Positions 9,103-18,688 are shown, counted from the first letter of the stretch. The stretch is 64,000 nucleotides of DNA from Tabrizicola sp. (GCF_022842145.1 NZ_JALHQD010000001.1:254127-318126); one strand, 5' to 3'. Notes: generated by a model not told the origin, from the sequence alone. Numbers and translations are program-made.

Positions 9103-10614
9103 ATGAAGATCGCCATCATCGGAGCAGGCTTCGCCGGCCTCACGACCGCCCGCCACCTGCGCGATTTCGGCCATGACGTGACCGTCTTCGAAAAGGTCCA
9201 CGACGTCGGCGGGGTCTGGAGCACGACGCGCCTCTATCCCGGCGTGTCCACCCAGAACGGCAAGGACACCTACTGCCTGTCGGATTTCCCGATGCCACGG
9301 GACTATCCGGAATGGCCCTCCGGCCAACAAGTGCAGGCCTACCTGAATGCCTACGCCGACCAGTTCAATCTGAAGCCGCTGATCCGCCTTTCCACCCTCG
9401 TCACCCATGCGCAGCAAGGCCCCGACGGTCGCTGGACCGTGTCCACCCGGACCGGCGACAACCCGGAAGAAAGCGACAGCTTCGATTTCCTGGTCATCTC
9501 CAACGGCATCTTCTCCGCCCCCGCGGTCCCCGACTTCCCCGGCGCCGAGCCGTTCAAAGCCGCGGGCGGCACGATCTGCCATTCGTCCGAGTTTCTCGAC
9601 CTCGACGCCGCGCGCGGCAAGCATGTGATGGTGATCGGCTACGGCAAATCCTCCTGCGATGTCGCGGTGGGACTGGTCGATGCGGCCGCCTCGATGACCA
9701 TCGTTGCGCGGGAACTGATCTGGAAAATGCCGAAGAAACTGGCCGGAGTGCTGAACTACAAGTACCTCTTCCTGACCCGCATGGGCGAGGGCCTCTTTCC
9801 CTACATCACCCTGAAAGGTGTCGAGAAGTTCCTGCACGGCGCGGGACGGCCCGTCCGCAACTCAATGCTGGGGTCCGTCCAGGGCGTCATCACCCGCCAG
9901 CTCAAGCTGCGCAAGCTTGGCGCCCTGCCCCGCGGTTCCTTCGAGCGGATCGCCCGGTCCACCGTGTCGCTCGTCACCGACGGGTTCTTCGATCTGGTGG
10001 CCAAGGGTCGCATCGCCCTCAAGCGCGATACCGCCATCGAACAGCTGATCGTCGAGGGCGGACGGCGCTTTGCGCTGCTGAAGACCGGCGAGAAGATCCC
10101 GGCTGACATCGTGATCTGTGGCACCGGCTGGCGGCAGGAGGTCCCCTTCCTTGACGCCGACCTGCAGGCGCGGATCATGGACCCGCGCGGCAACTTCCGG
10201 CTTTTCCGCTGCATCCTGCCCACGGGTGTGCGCAACCTGGCCTTCAACGGCTACAACTCATCCTTCTTTTCACCGCTTTCGGCAGAAATGGGCGCGCTGT
10301 GGATCGCGGCCCATCTGGCAAACGCGCTTGACCTGCCGCCGGACGCCGAGCAGCTGGCTGCAACCGACCGCCGCCTGCGCTGGATGGAAGAGCGCACCGA
10401 AGGCAAGCACGCTCGGGGAACCAACATCATCCCCTTCTCGATGCACCAGATCGACGAGCTGCTTGCCGACATGGACCTGTCGATCGGGCCGGTGCAGCGG
10501 TTCATGGAATGGCAGATGCCGGTCAAGCCCGGCAACTACGCCCGCGTGGCGAAGGACCTGCACCGGCGGCTGGAAAGCCAGCCTGCGCCGGTGGGACGGC
10601 CTGTGATGACCTGA
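9103..10614 (+). CDS. Flavin-containing monooxygenase (FMO/BVMO-like)
   Basis: A 503-residue FAD/NADPH monooxygenase. GAGFAG at residues 7-12 is the FAD Rossmann motif and VIGYGKSSCDVA around 180 is the second nucleotide motif. Between them FPGAEPFKAAGGTICHSSEF corresponds to the FMO fingerprint FxGxxxHxxxY in relaxed form, so a strict Baeyer-Villiger label is not justified. The frame is open upstream through the SDR gene, but the ATG at 9103 gives the standard Rossmann start. Likely co-transcribed with the SDR under the AraC regulator. Substrate unknown. Confidence 0.85.
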   Translation: MKIAIIGAGFAGLTTARHLRDFGHDVTVFEKVHDVGGVWSTTRLYPGVSTQNGKDTYCLSDFPMPRDYPEWPSGQQVQAYLNAYADQFNLKPLIRLSTLVTHAQQGPDGRWTVSTRTGDNPEESDSFDFLVISNGIFSAPAVPDFPGAEPFKAAGGTICHSSEFLDLDAARGKHVMVIGYGKSSCDVAVGLVDAAASMTIVARELIWKMPKKLAGVLNYKYLFLTRMGEGLFPYITLKGVEKFLHGAGRPVRNSMLGSVQGVITRQLKLRKLGALPRGSFERIARSTVSLVTDGFFDLVAKGRIALKRDTAIEQLIVEGGRRFALLKTGEKIPADIVICGTGWRQEVPFLDADLQARIMDPRGNFRLFRCILPTGVRNLAFNGYNSSFFSPLSAEMGALWIAAHLANALDLPPDAEQLAATDRRLRWMEERTEGKHARGTNIIPFSMHQIDELLADMDLSIGPVQRFMEWQMPVKPGNYARVAKDLHRRLESQPAPVGRPVMT

Positions 10615-10642
10615 CCTGCGGCCCCGCCGGGCGCTTTTCCGT

Positions 10643-11617
10643 TCAGAACGTCAGGCCTGAAAACCGTGACGGGTTCTGCGGCACGCCCGGCAGCACGCAC
10701 AGCATCTCGTAAAGGTAATTCGCTGCAATCAGCGCGGTGTTGCCCGTCGGATCATAGGGCGGCGACACCTCGACCAGATCGCCGCCGACCAGATTCAGCC
10801 CCGCACAACCCCGGATGATCTCCAGCCCCTGCCAGGTCGTCAGGCCGCCGGGTTCGACCGTTCCGGTCCCCGGCGCAAAGGCCGAATCCAGGCTGTCGAT
10901 GTCATAGCTCAGATAGACCGGCGCGTCGCCGATCCGGTCGCGGATGATCTGCATGAGGGGGGTCAGCGACTTGTGCCAGCACTCCTCGGCCTGCACCACG
11001 GTCCAGCCCTTGTCACGGCCCCAGTTGAAGTCGTCGGCCGCATAGCCGGTGGCGCGCAGCCCGATCTGGAACACCTTGTCGTTTTGCAGACAGCCATCCT
11101 CCCAGGCGCGGCGGAAGGGGCAGCCGTGAGCGACCTTCTCGCCGAACATGGTGTCGTTGACGTCGGCATGGGCGTCGATGTGGATCAGCGCCACGGGGCC
11201 GTGGCGCTCCTTGATCGCGCGCAGGATCGGCCAGGTCAGCGTGTGGTCACCGCCCAGCGTGAGGGGGATCACCCCTTCGGCCAGCACCCCCCGGTAATGC
11301 GCGGTGATGATGCCCACCGTCTTCTTCAGATCGAAGGTGTTGATCGCCACATCGCCCAGGTCGGCGACCTGCAGATGGTCGAAAGGTGCTGCCCCCGTCG
11401 CCATGTTGTAGGGCCGGATCATCCGGCTCTCGTCCCTTATCTGCCGCGGGCCAAGCCGGGTACCCGGGCGGTTCGAGGTCCCGTGGTCCATCGGTATCCC
11501 GATGAAGCCCACGTCCAGCCCCTTGGCGCTGGCGGCAAAGGGTAGGCGCATCATTGTCGCCGGTCCGCCGAAACGCGGCATCTCGTTGCCACCGAGGGGT
11601 TGGTTGAAACGGCTCAT
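10643..11617 (-). CDS. speB: Agmatinase/ureohydrolase family protein
   Basis: A 324-residue ureohydrolase. The binuclear manganese ligands are visible in GGDHTLTWP, IHIDAHADVND and SYDIDSLDSAFAPGTGT. The best-known family role is hydrolysis of agmatine to putrescine and urea, but guanidinobutyrase and guanidinopropionase have almost the same sequence, so the substrate is a family-level guess. It is 28 bases from the convergent FMO stop. No polyamine gene is nearby to settle the substrate. Confidence 0.82.
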   Translation of the reverse strand: MSRFNQPLGGNEMPRFGGPATMMRLPFAASAKGLDVGFIGIPMDHGTSNRPGTRLGPRQIRDESRMIRPYNMATGAAPFDHLQVADLGDVAINTFDLKKTVGIITAHYRGVLAEGVIPLTLGGDHTLTWPILRAIKERHGPVALIHIDAHADVNDTMFGEKVAHGCPFRRAWEDGCLQNDKVFQIGLRATGYAADDFNWGRDKGWTVVQAEECWHKSLTPLMQIIRDRIGDAPVYLSYDIDSLDSAFAPGTGTVEPGGLTTWQGLEIIRGCAGLNLVGGDLVEVSPPYDPTGNTALIAANYLYEMLCVLPGVPQNPSRFSGLTF

Positions 11618-11680
11618 CCTGTGGCGCTCCTCATGATCCGCACCAAACTCGCGCAGAACCGCCGGAACGGCAAGGGACCC

Positions 11681-11708
11681 CTCCTCGTTCGACTTCGTCT
11701 CCTCGTCG
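11681..11708 (+). repeat. 28-bp dispersed repeat, copy 1
   Basis: This stretch between the ureohydrolase start and the C13 peptidase stop matches 41873-41900 on the opposite strand with a single mismatch. Its core reads CTTCGTCTCCTCGTCG. Just downstream CTCCTCG and CGAGGAG can pair into a hairpin, and the second copy also sits beside a hairpin-forming sequence. Confidence 0.65.
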
Positions 11709-11757
11709 GCAGCGCGCCCCAGCGAGGAGTGACGAAGTCATCGACGAGCGTCCCCGT

Positions 11758-13047
11758 TCAGCGCGTCAGGACCCGGTCCAGCACCGCGCCGATCCCGACT
11801 CCCTCCACCATCTGCGGCAGGCTTGGCGTCAACCCGTCCACCGCTTCCTTCCGCGCGACATCCTCCGCCGCCACCGGGAACGCCTTGCGCGGATCGGCCT
11901 CGGACCGCAGCGCGCGGTCGAAGAACGACTCGCCGAACTCCGTCCACTCCGCCCCGTCACGGCAGCCAAAGGACGTCCGGTCCCCCCGCGCCGCGGTGAT
12001 CACCAGCCGGTCAGGAGCCGCAATCTCGTCGATGAACGACCCCGAATGGCAGGCCGACACCACGATCACCGCCGGGCCGATCCCGCTGTCGTCGAGCATC
12101 GCCTTGAACTCGTCCGCTGTCAGGTCGGTGGTCCCGGCCGCATGGAAGTCCAGCGAAAAGAGGTCCTCCTTCCCGTGCGAGGTCAGGAACAGGAAGGCCA
12201 GATCCTCCGCCCCCTGCCGCGCCCCGATCTCCTTCAGCGCCCGCGCAAGGTTCGCCCGGCTGGCCATCGGATAGCGCGTGGGGTGGTCGTGGCTGTTCGC
12301 AAGCTTCAGCGTCCTTTTGCCCGAGCCGTAGTGCGCATCAAGGATCGCCGAGACATTCTCCACCTCCGTCAGGAAGACAGACTGATCCTCGGTCCCGCCC
12401 AGGGCCAACGCAAATACGTCCGTCTGTCCCGACACCTGCGGCGCAAGGCCCGCCACCTGTTCGGCCATCAGCCGGTCCTGAGCGGCGTAGAGACCTTCGA
12501 CATCGACGACGATGTATTCGTCGGAAGATGCCGCAAGCGGGAAGACGTAAAACTCCTCGACGCTGAACCAGCGCAGGGCGACATCCTTGGTGCCCAGGAA
12601 CACCACCGCCATCACCAGCCCCGCCCGCAGCCACTGCCGCAGCGGAGCCCGCAGAAGCCAGACCAGAAGGGCAATCTGCACCAGATGCGACAGGTTGCGG
12701 ATCAGGCTGACCCCGGCCTCGGTTTCGTAAAGCTGCGGCGCCTCGCGGAACAGCGTCCAAAGCGCAAGGTTCAGCACGGCGACCAGCACGAACAGCAGCG
12801 TCACCATCCGCGCCAGCAGGTCCATCCGCCCCACCAGTGCCAACCCGATCACCAGGCCTGTGACCACCACCGCGCTTTGCGCCACGGCCACCTGAACGCC
12901 CCAAAGCGAAAGCTCGCCCCCCGGCCCGAAGGCCCCGACCTGTGCCGCGTACTCGGCCACCCAGGACAGCACGATAGCCGCCAGCGCCACCAGCGCGGGG
13001 CGGGCGGACCTGGGATGCTCAACCGTGAACGATTCTGTCGATTCCAT
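11758..13047 (-). CDS. Membrane-anchored C13-family (legumain/caspase-like) cysteine peptidase
   Basis: A 429-residue protein. The first 160 residues hold about four hydrophobic helices (17-40, 52-72, 78-100, 120-152). The remainder is a soluble caspase-fold domain with the His-Cys dyad: H291 in FLFLTSHGKEDLF and C333 in VIVVSACHSGSF. That order and the hydrophobic strands before each residue match peptidase family C13, which includes legumain and GPI8. Bacterial members are widespread in Alphaproteobacteria but their targets are largely unknown. The catalytic domain would lie on one membrane face, probably outside. It stands alone, with the ureohydrolase downstream and the dehydrogenase divergent. 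Confidence 0.82.
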   Translation of the reverse strand: MESTESFTVEHPRSARPALVALAAIVLSWVAEYAAQVGAFGPGGELSLWGVQVAVAQSAVVVTGLVIGLALVGRMDLLARMVTLLFVLVAVLNLALWTLFREAPQLYETEAGVSLIRNLSHLVQIALLVWLLRAPLRQWLRAGLVMAVVFLGTKDVALRWFSVEEFYVFPLAASSDEYIVVDVEGLYAAQDRLMAEQVAGLAPQVSGQTDVFALALGGTEDQSVFLTEVENVSAILDAHYGSGKRTLKLANSHDHPTRYPMASRANLARALKEIGARQGAEDLAFLFLTSHGKEDLFSLDFHAAGTTDLTADEFKAMLDDSGIGPAVIVVSACHSGSFIDEIAAPDRLVITAARGDRTSFGCRDGAEWTEFGESFFDRALRSEADPRKAFPVAAEDVARKEAVDGLTPSLPQMVEGVGIGAVLDRVLTR

Positions 13048-13254
13048 AGGTCGTGTTCAAATCCAAGAAACGGGCAACACTGCGGCAAAGCGGTGGAAAG
13101 CCCTTGCTCCTCGCCATGCCGTCCGGTCTGACACCGCACCGCTTAGGGTCAATACCGACCCCATGTCGTTTTCTGACGCCAAAGGTCGGGTGGACTTGCC
13201 CGCATTCCCCCGGCTCTGGCAGATAGGGGCAAACCTAATGCGGGAGTCCCTTCC

Positions 13255-15753
13255 ATGAAAACCCACGTCAAGGCCCTCGTCGTCGGCGGCGGCGCAGTCG
13301 GCACCGGCGTCGCCTACCACCTGGCGAAAGCCGGCTGGGACACCATGCTGGTCGAACGCGACGAGCTGACCGCCGGGTCGACCTGGCACGCGGCGGGTCT
13401 GTTGCCCCTGTTCAACATGTCCTACGCGACGACCCACATCCACAAGTACTCCGTCGACTTCTACAAGGGACTGGAGGCCGAGACGGGCCTGAACCCCGGC
13501 TTCTACGTCGTCGGCAACCTGCGCATGGCGCAGCACCAGCAGCGCATGGACGAATACATGCTCTATTCCTCGGTGGCCGAGACCGCCGGGGTCTACCATG
13601 AGTTCCTGAAACCCAATGAAATCAAGGACCGCTGGCCGCTGGTCCGGACCGAGGATCTGATCGGCGCGCTCTACCACCCGCAGGACGGCTACATCAACCC
13701 GGCCGACGTGACCCAGGCGATGGCCAAGGGCGCCCGCCAGCTGGGTGCCACGATCGAGCGCAAGATCCAGGTCGACGGCTACCGCTGGACCGGGTCCGAA
13801 TGGATCGTCTCCTGCACGCGGCTTGAGGAAAAGGGCGGCAACCTCGTCGCCACCGACGACCGTTTTGAGATCACCGCCGAACACGTCGTCACCGCCACCG
13901 GCAACCACGCCCAGCGGACCGCGAAACTCCTCGGCATCAAGACCCCCGCCGTCGTCGTCGAACACCAGTACATCGTGACCGAGCCCGACCCGGCCCTCGT
14001 CGAATGGCGCAAGACCAACCCGCAGCACCCGGTCCTGCGTGACGCAGACGCCAAGTGGTACGTCCGCGAAGAACGCGGCGGCTGGATCCTTGGGCCTTAC
14101 GAAAAGAACGCCCCCGCGCGCTTCCAGTACGGCGTTCCGGAAAGTTTCCGCGCCGACCTCTTCCCGCTCGACCTCGAACGGATCGAGCAGGAATACATGT
14201 CCTTCATCCACCGGATTCCCTCCTCGGAAACCGTGGGTCTCAAGGACGATTACAACGGCCCGATCTGCTACACCCCCGACGGCAACCCGCTGGTCGGCCC
14301 CGCCCCCGGCCTGCGCAACATGTGGCTGGCGGAAGGCTTCTCCTTCGGCATCACCGCCGCTGGCGGCACCGGCTACTACCTCGCCCAGTTGATGACGCAG
14401 GGCGAGGCCGAGATCGACATGGCCTCGCTCGACCCCAAGCGCTTCGGCAACTGGATGACCACCGAATACGCCAGTCGGAAGAATGAAGAGTGCTACGACC
14501 ACGTCTTCATCCTGCACCACCCGGATGAAGAGCGTGAAAGCTGCCGTCCGCTCCGCACCGCCCCCGCCTATGACCGGCAGAAAGAGATGGGCGCGCAGTT
14601 CGGCCAGGTGAACGGCTGGGAACGCCCGAACTACTACGGCCCCAAGGACGCTCCCGCCGACTTCGACCACAACTCGCGCAGCTTCCGGCGCGGTGACTGG
14701 TGGCAGTACGCCAAGGCCGAGGCCGAAGCCGTCCGCAACACCGTCGGCATCATCGACGCCAGCGCCTTCACCAAGCACCTGGTGCGCGGCCCCGGTGCCA
14801 CGGCCTTCCTCGACCACTTCACCTGCAACAAGCTGCCGAACGTGGGCCGGATCAACCTGACCTATGCCCTGACCGACCACGGCACGACCCGGACCGAATA
14901 TACCATCGTCCGCCTCAAGCAGGATGAATACTACCTGATCTCTGCCGGCGCCTGGACGGCCTATGACTACGACTTCATGCAGAAAGCCGCTGACGACTGG
15001 ATGGCGGCGGGCAAAGGCGCCATCGACATCCACGACGTCACCACCCAATGGGGCGTCTATGCCCTGGCCGGTCCCAACGCCCGCGCGCTTCTGAAGGACA
15101 TCGTCAAGGACGCCGACCCGGAAACCGTTCTGTCGAACAAACGCTTCCCTTGGCTCTCCTACCGCGACATCGAGCTTGGCATGTGCCCGGTCCGCGCCGT
15201 CCGCGTCGCCTACACCGGGGAACTCGGCTGGGAACTCCACTACCCGATCGAATTCGGCCGCTACCTCTGGGACCTCCTTTGGTCGGTGGGTGAAAAACAC
15301 GGCCTCAAAGGGGTCGGCGCCCGCGCGCAGAACTGGCTGCGGCAGGAAAAATCCTACCGCGCCTTCGGCAACGAGCTTGGCCGCGACGCAACCCCGCTGG
15401 AAGCAGCACTCGACCGCTTCGTCGACCTGACCAAAGACTTCCGCGGCAAGGAGAAGATGCTGGCCACCGGCATCCGCTCCAAATGCGTCACCCTTCTGAT
15501 CGACGGGCCGTCCGACACCGACCCCTGGGGCAAGGAGGCGCTGATCCATGACGGCATCAAGGTCGGTCGCCTGACCTCGGGCGGATATTCCGTGGCCTTC
15601 GGCAAGCAGATCGGCATGGGCTACGTCCCCGCCGCATTGGCGGAACCGGGCCAGAAGCTGAAAGTGAAGATCCAGCTTCAGGAATGGGACGCCGTCGTCA
15701 CCGAGGACAGCCCCTTCGACCCCTCGAACGCGCGCATCCGCATCGACGGCTGA
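13255..15753 (+). CDS. FAD-dependent dimethylglycine/sarcosine dehydrogenase-type enzyme with GcvT domain
   Basis: An 832-residue two-part protein. The N-terminal half is a DAO-type FAD oxidase (GGGAVGTGVAYHLAKAGW at about 9-26; GSTWHAAG near 43, where the family carries a covalent FAD histidine). The C-terminal half is a GcvT-like folate-binding aminomethyltransferase domain (about 430-832), with GELGWELHYP and a final beta-barrel. Such enzymes oxidatively demethylate dimethylglycine or sarcosine and hand the carbon to tetrahydrofolate, a common trait in marine and soil Rhodobacterales that live on glycine betaine. It is monocistronic by layout, with the start ATG preceded by GGGAG. Confidence 0.88.
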   Translation: MKTHVKALVVGGGAVGTGVAYHLAKAGWDTMLVERDELTAGSTWHAAGLLPLFNMSYATTHIHKYSVDFYKGLEAETGLNPGFYVVGNLRMAQHQQRMDEYMLYSSVAETAGVYHEFLKPNEIKDRWPLVRTEDLIGALYHPQDGYINPADVTQAMAKGARQLGATIERKIQVDGYRWTGSEWIVSCTRLEEKGGNLVATDDRFEITAEHVVTATGNHAQRTAKLLGIKTPAVVVEHQYIVTEPDPALVEWRKTNPQHPVLRDADAKWYVREERGGWILGPYEKNAPARFQYGVPESFRADLFPLDLERIEQEYMSFIHRIPSSETVGLKDDYNGPICYTPDGNPLVGPAPGLRNMWLAEGFSFGITAAGGTGYYLAQLMTQGEAEIDMASLDPKRFGNWMTTEYASRKNEECYDHVFILHHPDEERESCRPLRTAPAYDRQKEMGAQFGQVNGWERPNYYGPKDAPADFDHNSRSFRRGDWWQYAKAEAEAVRNTVGIIDASAFTKHLVRGPGATAFLDHFTCNKLPNVGRINLTYALTDHGTTRTEYTIVRLKQDEYYLISAGAWTAYDYDFMQKAADDWMAAGKGAIDIHDVTTQWGVYALAGPNARALLKDIVKDADPETVLSNKRFPWLSYRDIELGMCPVRAVRVAYTGELGWELHYPIEFGRYLWDLLWSVGEKHGLKGVGARAQNWLRQEKSYRAFGNELGRDATPLEAALDRFVDLTKDFRGKEKMLATGIRSKCVTLLIDGPSDTDPWGKEALIHDGIKVGRLTSGGYSVAFGKQIGMGYVPAALAEPGQKLKVKIQLQEWDAVVTEDSPFDPSNARIRIDG

Positions 15754-15872
15754 CCGCTCTCGCAAGAATTGGACCGGGGCCCGCAAAGGCTCCGGTCCGG
15801 CGATCAAGCGGATTGCGGCCTTGCCGGTGCGCCTTGACTTGAAGCGCGACCCGCGACACCCATCTCTGCACG

Positions 15873-16190
15873 ATGGCTGCCAAACAAAGACGGGAACGCA
15901 GGTTCCAACGACAGTTCGACGCGCTGGGGCGACTTGCCCCGCCGCTTCGCGGTCCGATGTCCACCCTTCGCAAGGACAGCTGGTTTCCCATCCGCTTCCC
16001 CGTCGCGCTGCTTCTGATCGCGGGGGGCGTATTCTCGTTCCTGCCGTTCCTCGGCGTCTGGATGCTGCCGCTGGGGTTTCTGCTGCTCGCCGTCGATCTG
16101 CCGGTCCTGCGCGGGCCGATCTCGGCCTTGATCATCCGGGCGCGCCGCAAGGGCCGCATCCTGGCGCATCGCTGGCGGCGAAAGCACTAG
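15873..16190 (+). CDS. Small membrane protein with PGPGW-like segment
   Basis: A 105-residue basic protein with one hydrophobic hairpin: residues 43-60 (FPVALLLIAGGVFSFLPF) and 62-78 (GVWMLPLGFLLLAVDLP), flanked by arginine-rich ends. The pattern of a phenylalanine-proline turn followed by W.LPLG..LLA.D.P resembles the small transmembrane PGPGW family, whose function is unknown. Its stop overlaps the stop of the convergent ArsR gene by four bases. Confidence 0.65.
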   Translation: MAAKQRRERRFQRQFDALGRLAPPLRGPMSTLRKDSWFPIRFPVALLLIAGGVFSFLPFLGVWMLPLGFLLLAVDLPVLRGPISALIIRARRKGRILAHRWRRKH

Positions 16191-16516
16191 TCCTTCTCGG
16201 ACAGCTCTTGCTCCAAGAACCGCTCGAAGGCGTCCAGGTCCAGCGGATCGATCTGCCCGAAGGCGCGCATCCACACCGTCGCCTCGCGCATCGCCTCGGG
16301 CTCCAGCTTGCACCAGATCACGCGGCCGCGCCTTTCCCGGCTGATCAAGCCCGCCTCGGACAGGACAGCAAGGTGCTTCGAGATCGCGGCCAGACTCATC
16401 GAGAAGGGTTCAGCCACATCGGTGACCGCCATATCATCCTCCAGCAGCATGGCCAGGATCGCCCGCCGCGTCGGGTCGGCGAGGGCGGCAAAGACGGCAT
16501 CAAGGCGCTGGGTCAT
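16187..16516 (-). CDS. ArsR-family transcriptional regulator
   Basis: A 109-residue winged-helix protein: RLDAVFAALADPTRRAILAML, then MSLAAISKHLAVLSEAGLI as recognition helix and a GRVIWCKLE wing. The open frame extends 120 codons further upstream into atpI, but the ATG at 16516 starts at the exact N-terminus expected for the family. No metal-binding cysteine pair is seen, so it is likely of the non-metal ArsR type that often controls an SRPBCC partner; none is present here. The target is unknown. Confidence 0.85.
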   Translation of the reverse strand: MTQRLDAVFAALADPTRRAILAMLLEDDMAVTDVAEPFSMSLAAISKHLAVLSEAGLISRERRGRVIWCKLEPEAMREATVWMRAFGQIDPLDLDAFERFLEQELSEKD

Positions 16517-16653
16517 GCAGGGGTTATCCTTTGGGCATTCGCAATCGTCAACCTTCGGGTTGAATATGGAAAAGCCCCTGAATGTCGCCCGGACGGCGCA
16601 ACTCGTGCGGCAAAACGACGATCTTTCAATGGCTTGCGGTGCGATCTGCCTGC

Positions 16654-16682
16654 TTGACTCTGCACCCCCCGCTCCGTAGAAC
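16654..16682 (+). promoter_or_regulatory. Putative promoter of the F0 ATP synthase operon
   Basis: TTGACT and TAGAAC are separated by exactly 17 bases, 27 bases ahead of the atpI start chosen here. This is the best vegetative-type promoter seen in the window and fits a constitutively expressed operon. Confidence 0.6.
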
Positions 16683-16709
16683 CGCGGCGACCGTGAAAGG
16701 ACTATGCCG

Positions 16710-17039
16710 ATGGCGTCCGAACCCGATCCCGACCGTCTGAAGGCGCTGGAAAAGCGGCTCCAACAGGTGAAGGGAAAGGCCGAGCCAGAGCGGACCAACA
16801 CGGTCAAGGGTTTCTCGCAGGGCGAGGTGGCCTGGAGGATGGTGATCGAGCTGGTGACCGGGATGCTTCTCGGGATGGCCATCGGTTACGGGCTTGATGT
16901 GCTGTTTGGCACCTTGCCGATCTTCCTGATCATCTTCTCGCTCTTCGGCTTCGCCGCGGGCGTCAAGACGATGCTCGGCTCGGCGCGGCAACTGGCACGG
17001 AAAGCGGCAGAAGACGCCGCCAAGGACGAAGGGAACTGA
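16710..17039 (+). CDS. atpI: F0F1 ATP synthase assembly subunit I
   Basis: A 109-residue protein with a charged N-terminus and two membrane helices (about 45-65 and 70-90: [38 protein letters not shown]). AtpI assists assembly of the c-ring in the membrane. ATGs occur at 16704 and 16710; the second is chosen because AAAGGA lies 8 bases before it but only 2 before the first. It opens the I-a-c-b'-b order characteristic of Rhodobacter, one base ahead of atpB. Confidence 0.85.
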   Translation: MASEPDPDRLKALEKRLQQVKGKAEPERTNTVKGFSQGEVAWRMVIELVTGMLLGMAIGYGLDVLFGTLPIFLIIFSLFGFAAGVKTMLGSARQLARKAAEDAAKDEGN

Positions 17040-17041
17040 CG

Positions 17042-17797
17042 ATGGCGACGGAAGAACACGGCAGCGGCCTGCAGATCCACCCGATGGATCAGTTCGTGGT
17101 CAAGCCGCTGTTCGGCGACGGCCCCATTGAATGGTACACCCCCACCAACGTCACCCTCTGGATGGGCATCGCCATCCTTGCGATGGTGGCCCTTCTGGTC
17201 CTGTCCACCCGCCGCCGCGCCATCGTTCCCTCGCGCGGGCAGTCGGTCGCCGAGATGCTCTACGGCTTCATCCACAAGATGGTCGAGGACGTCGCCGGCC
17301 ACGAAGGCCTGAAGTTCTTCCCCTACATCATGACCCTTTTCATGTTCGTCTTCCTGTCGAACATCCTGGGCCTGATCCCGATGTCCTTCACCACCACCTC
17401 GCACATCGCCGTCACGGCGGTCCTGGCGCTCCTGGTGTTCCTGACTGTCACGATCGTGGGCTTCTACCGCAAGGGCGTCGGCTTCCTGTCGATGTTCTGG
17501 GTCTCCTCGGCCCCGCTGGCCCTGCGCCCGATCCTCGCGGTCATCGAGCTGATCTCCTACTTCGTGCGTCCGCTCTCGCACTCCATCCGTCTTGGCGGCA
17601 ACCTGATGGCCGGTCACGCCGTGATCAAGGTCTTCGCGGGCTTTGCCGGCGCGATGGGCGTGGCCTCGGTCGTCCCGATCGCCGCCATCGTCGCGATCTA
17701 CGGCCTCGAACTGCTGGTCGCCAGCGTCCAGGCCTACGTCTTCACCATTCTGACCTGCGTGTACCTGCGCGACGCCGTCGGCGACGCTCATCACTAG
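17042..17797 (+). CDS. atpB: F0F1 ATP synthase subunit a
   Basis: A 251-residue polytopic membrane protein. The essential proton-channel arginine is R183 in [14 protein letters not shown], and the final helix carries [19 protein letters not shown] with Q230. The subunit forms the two half-channels against the c-ring. Length and motifs are normal for alphaproteobacteria. It lies between atpI and atpE in one operon. Confidence 0.96.
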   Translation: MATEEHGSGLQIHPMDQFVVKPLFGDGPIEWYTPTNVTLWMGIAILAMVALLVLSTRRRAIVPSRGQSVAEMLYGFIHKMVEDVAGHEGLKFFPYIMTLFMFVFLSNILGLIPMSFTTTSHIAVTAVLALLVFLTVTIVGFYRKGVGFLSMFWVSSAPLALRPILAVIELISYFVRPLSHSIRLGGNLMAGHAVIKVFAGFAGAMGVASVVPIAAIVAIYGLELLVASVQAYVFTILTCVYLRDAVGDAHH

Positions 17798-17855
17798 AAA
17801 CGGGCACCACTAAGGTCCGGACAACCAACCTCAAGCAATCCATAGGAGAGACATC

Positions 17856-18092
17856 ATGGAAGGCGATATCGCAGAAATGGGCAAGTTCATCGGCGCCGGT
17901 CTGGCAACGATGGGTCTGGGCGGCGCTGGCATCGGCGTGGGCCACATTGCCGGCAACTTCCTGGCGGGCGCCCTGCGCAACCCGTCGGCGGCTCCCGGCC
18001 AGATGGCCAACCTCTTCGTCGGCATCGCCTTCGCCGAAGCGCTCGGGATCTTCTCGTTCCTGATCGCGCTCCTGCTGATGTTCGCCGTCTGA
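17856..18092 (+). CDS. atpE: F0F1 ATP synthase subunit c
   Basis: A 78-residue hairpin protein: first helix with the [12 protein letters not shown] glycine pattern, polar loop RNPSA, second helix with the proton-carrying E61 ([13 protein letters not shown]). It forms the rotating c-ring. The start is preceded by AGGAGAG with good spacing, consistent with the high expression needed for a ring subunit. The 58-base spacer from atpB and 68-base spacer to b' may hold further translation or processing signals, but none is recognisable. Confidence 0.96.
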   Translation: MEGDIAEMGKFIGAGLATMGLGGAGIGVGHIAGNFLAGALRNPSAAPGQMANLFVGIAFAEALGIFSFLIALLLMFAV

Positions 18093-18160
18093 TCTTTCGA
18101 ACCTGACTTTGGGGCCAGTCCACGGACTGGCCCTGGTTCCAAAGGTTTAGGAGAGACGAC

Positions 18161-18685
18161 ATGGCAACCGAAGCAACGGGCGAGGCGGGAAAGGCTGTGG
18201 GCATGCCCCAGCTTGATTTCTCGACCTGGCCAAACCAGATCTTCTGGCTTCTGGTCACGCTGGTCGTGATCTACTTCGTGCTGTCGAAGATCGCCCTCCC
18301 GCGCATCGGCGCGGTGCTGGCGGATCGGAAAAGCACGATCACCAACGACCTTGCCGCAGCCGAAGAGCTGAAGCAAAAGGCCGTGTCCGCCGAAAAGGCC
18401 TATAACGACGCCCTGGCGAACGCCCGGACCGAAGCGGCCAAGATCGTCGCCCAGGCCAAGGCCGAGATCCAGAAGGACCTCGACGCGGCCACGGCACAGG
18501 CCGATGCCGAGATCGCCGCCCGCGCGGCGGAATCGGAAAAGTCCATCGCCGTGATCCGCGACGGCGCCGCTGCTGCCGTCTCGGAAGTGGCACGCGACGT
18601 CGCCGACGCACTTGTCGTGGCTTTGGGTGGCAAGGCCGATGCGGCGACGGTCACTGCGGCCGTCACCTCGCGGCTGAAAGGGTAA
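18161..18685 (+). CDS. atpX: F0F1 ATP synthase subunit b'
   Basis: A 174-residue protein with one N-terminal membrane helix (about 27-45, [20 protein letters not shown]) followed by a long alanine- and charge-rich helix that forms half of the peripheral stalk. Photosynthetic and related alphaproteobacteria carry two unlike b subunits; this is the b' form that precedes b, called atpX in Rhodobacter. The start is preceded by AGGAGAG. Three bases separate it from atpF. Confidence 0.93.
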   Translation: MATEATGEAGKAVGMPQLDFSTWPNQIFWLLVTLVVIYFVLSKIALPRIGAVLADRKSTITNDLAAAEELKQKAVSAEKAYNDALANARTEAAKIVAQAKAEIQKDLDAATAQADAEIAARAAESEKSIAVIRDGAAAAVSEVARDVADALVVALGGKADAATVTAAVTSRLKG

Positions 18686-18688
18686 GCG

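Noticed and set aside
10615-10642. Possible terminator between the convergent FMO and ureohydrolase genes
   Set aside because: GCGGCCC/GGGCGC pairs only with a bulge and the T-run is four bases, so the signal is too weak to list.
15771-15798. Strong GGACCGG/CCGGTCC hairpin after the dehydrogenase gene
   Set aside because: The stem is convincing but no T-run follows; it could be structural or chance, so no terminator is claimed.
13057-15807. 916-codon minus-strand frame opposite the GcvT-domain dehydrogenase
   Set aside because: It is composed of low-complexity Gly/Val/Asp runs and mirrors codon bias of the real gene; no domain is visible.
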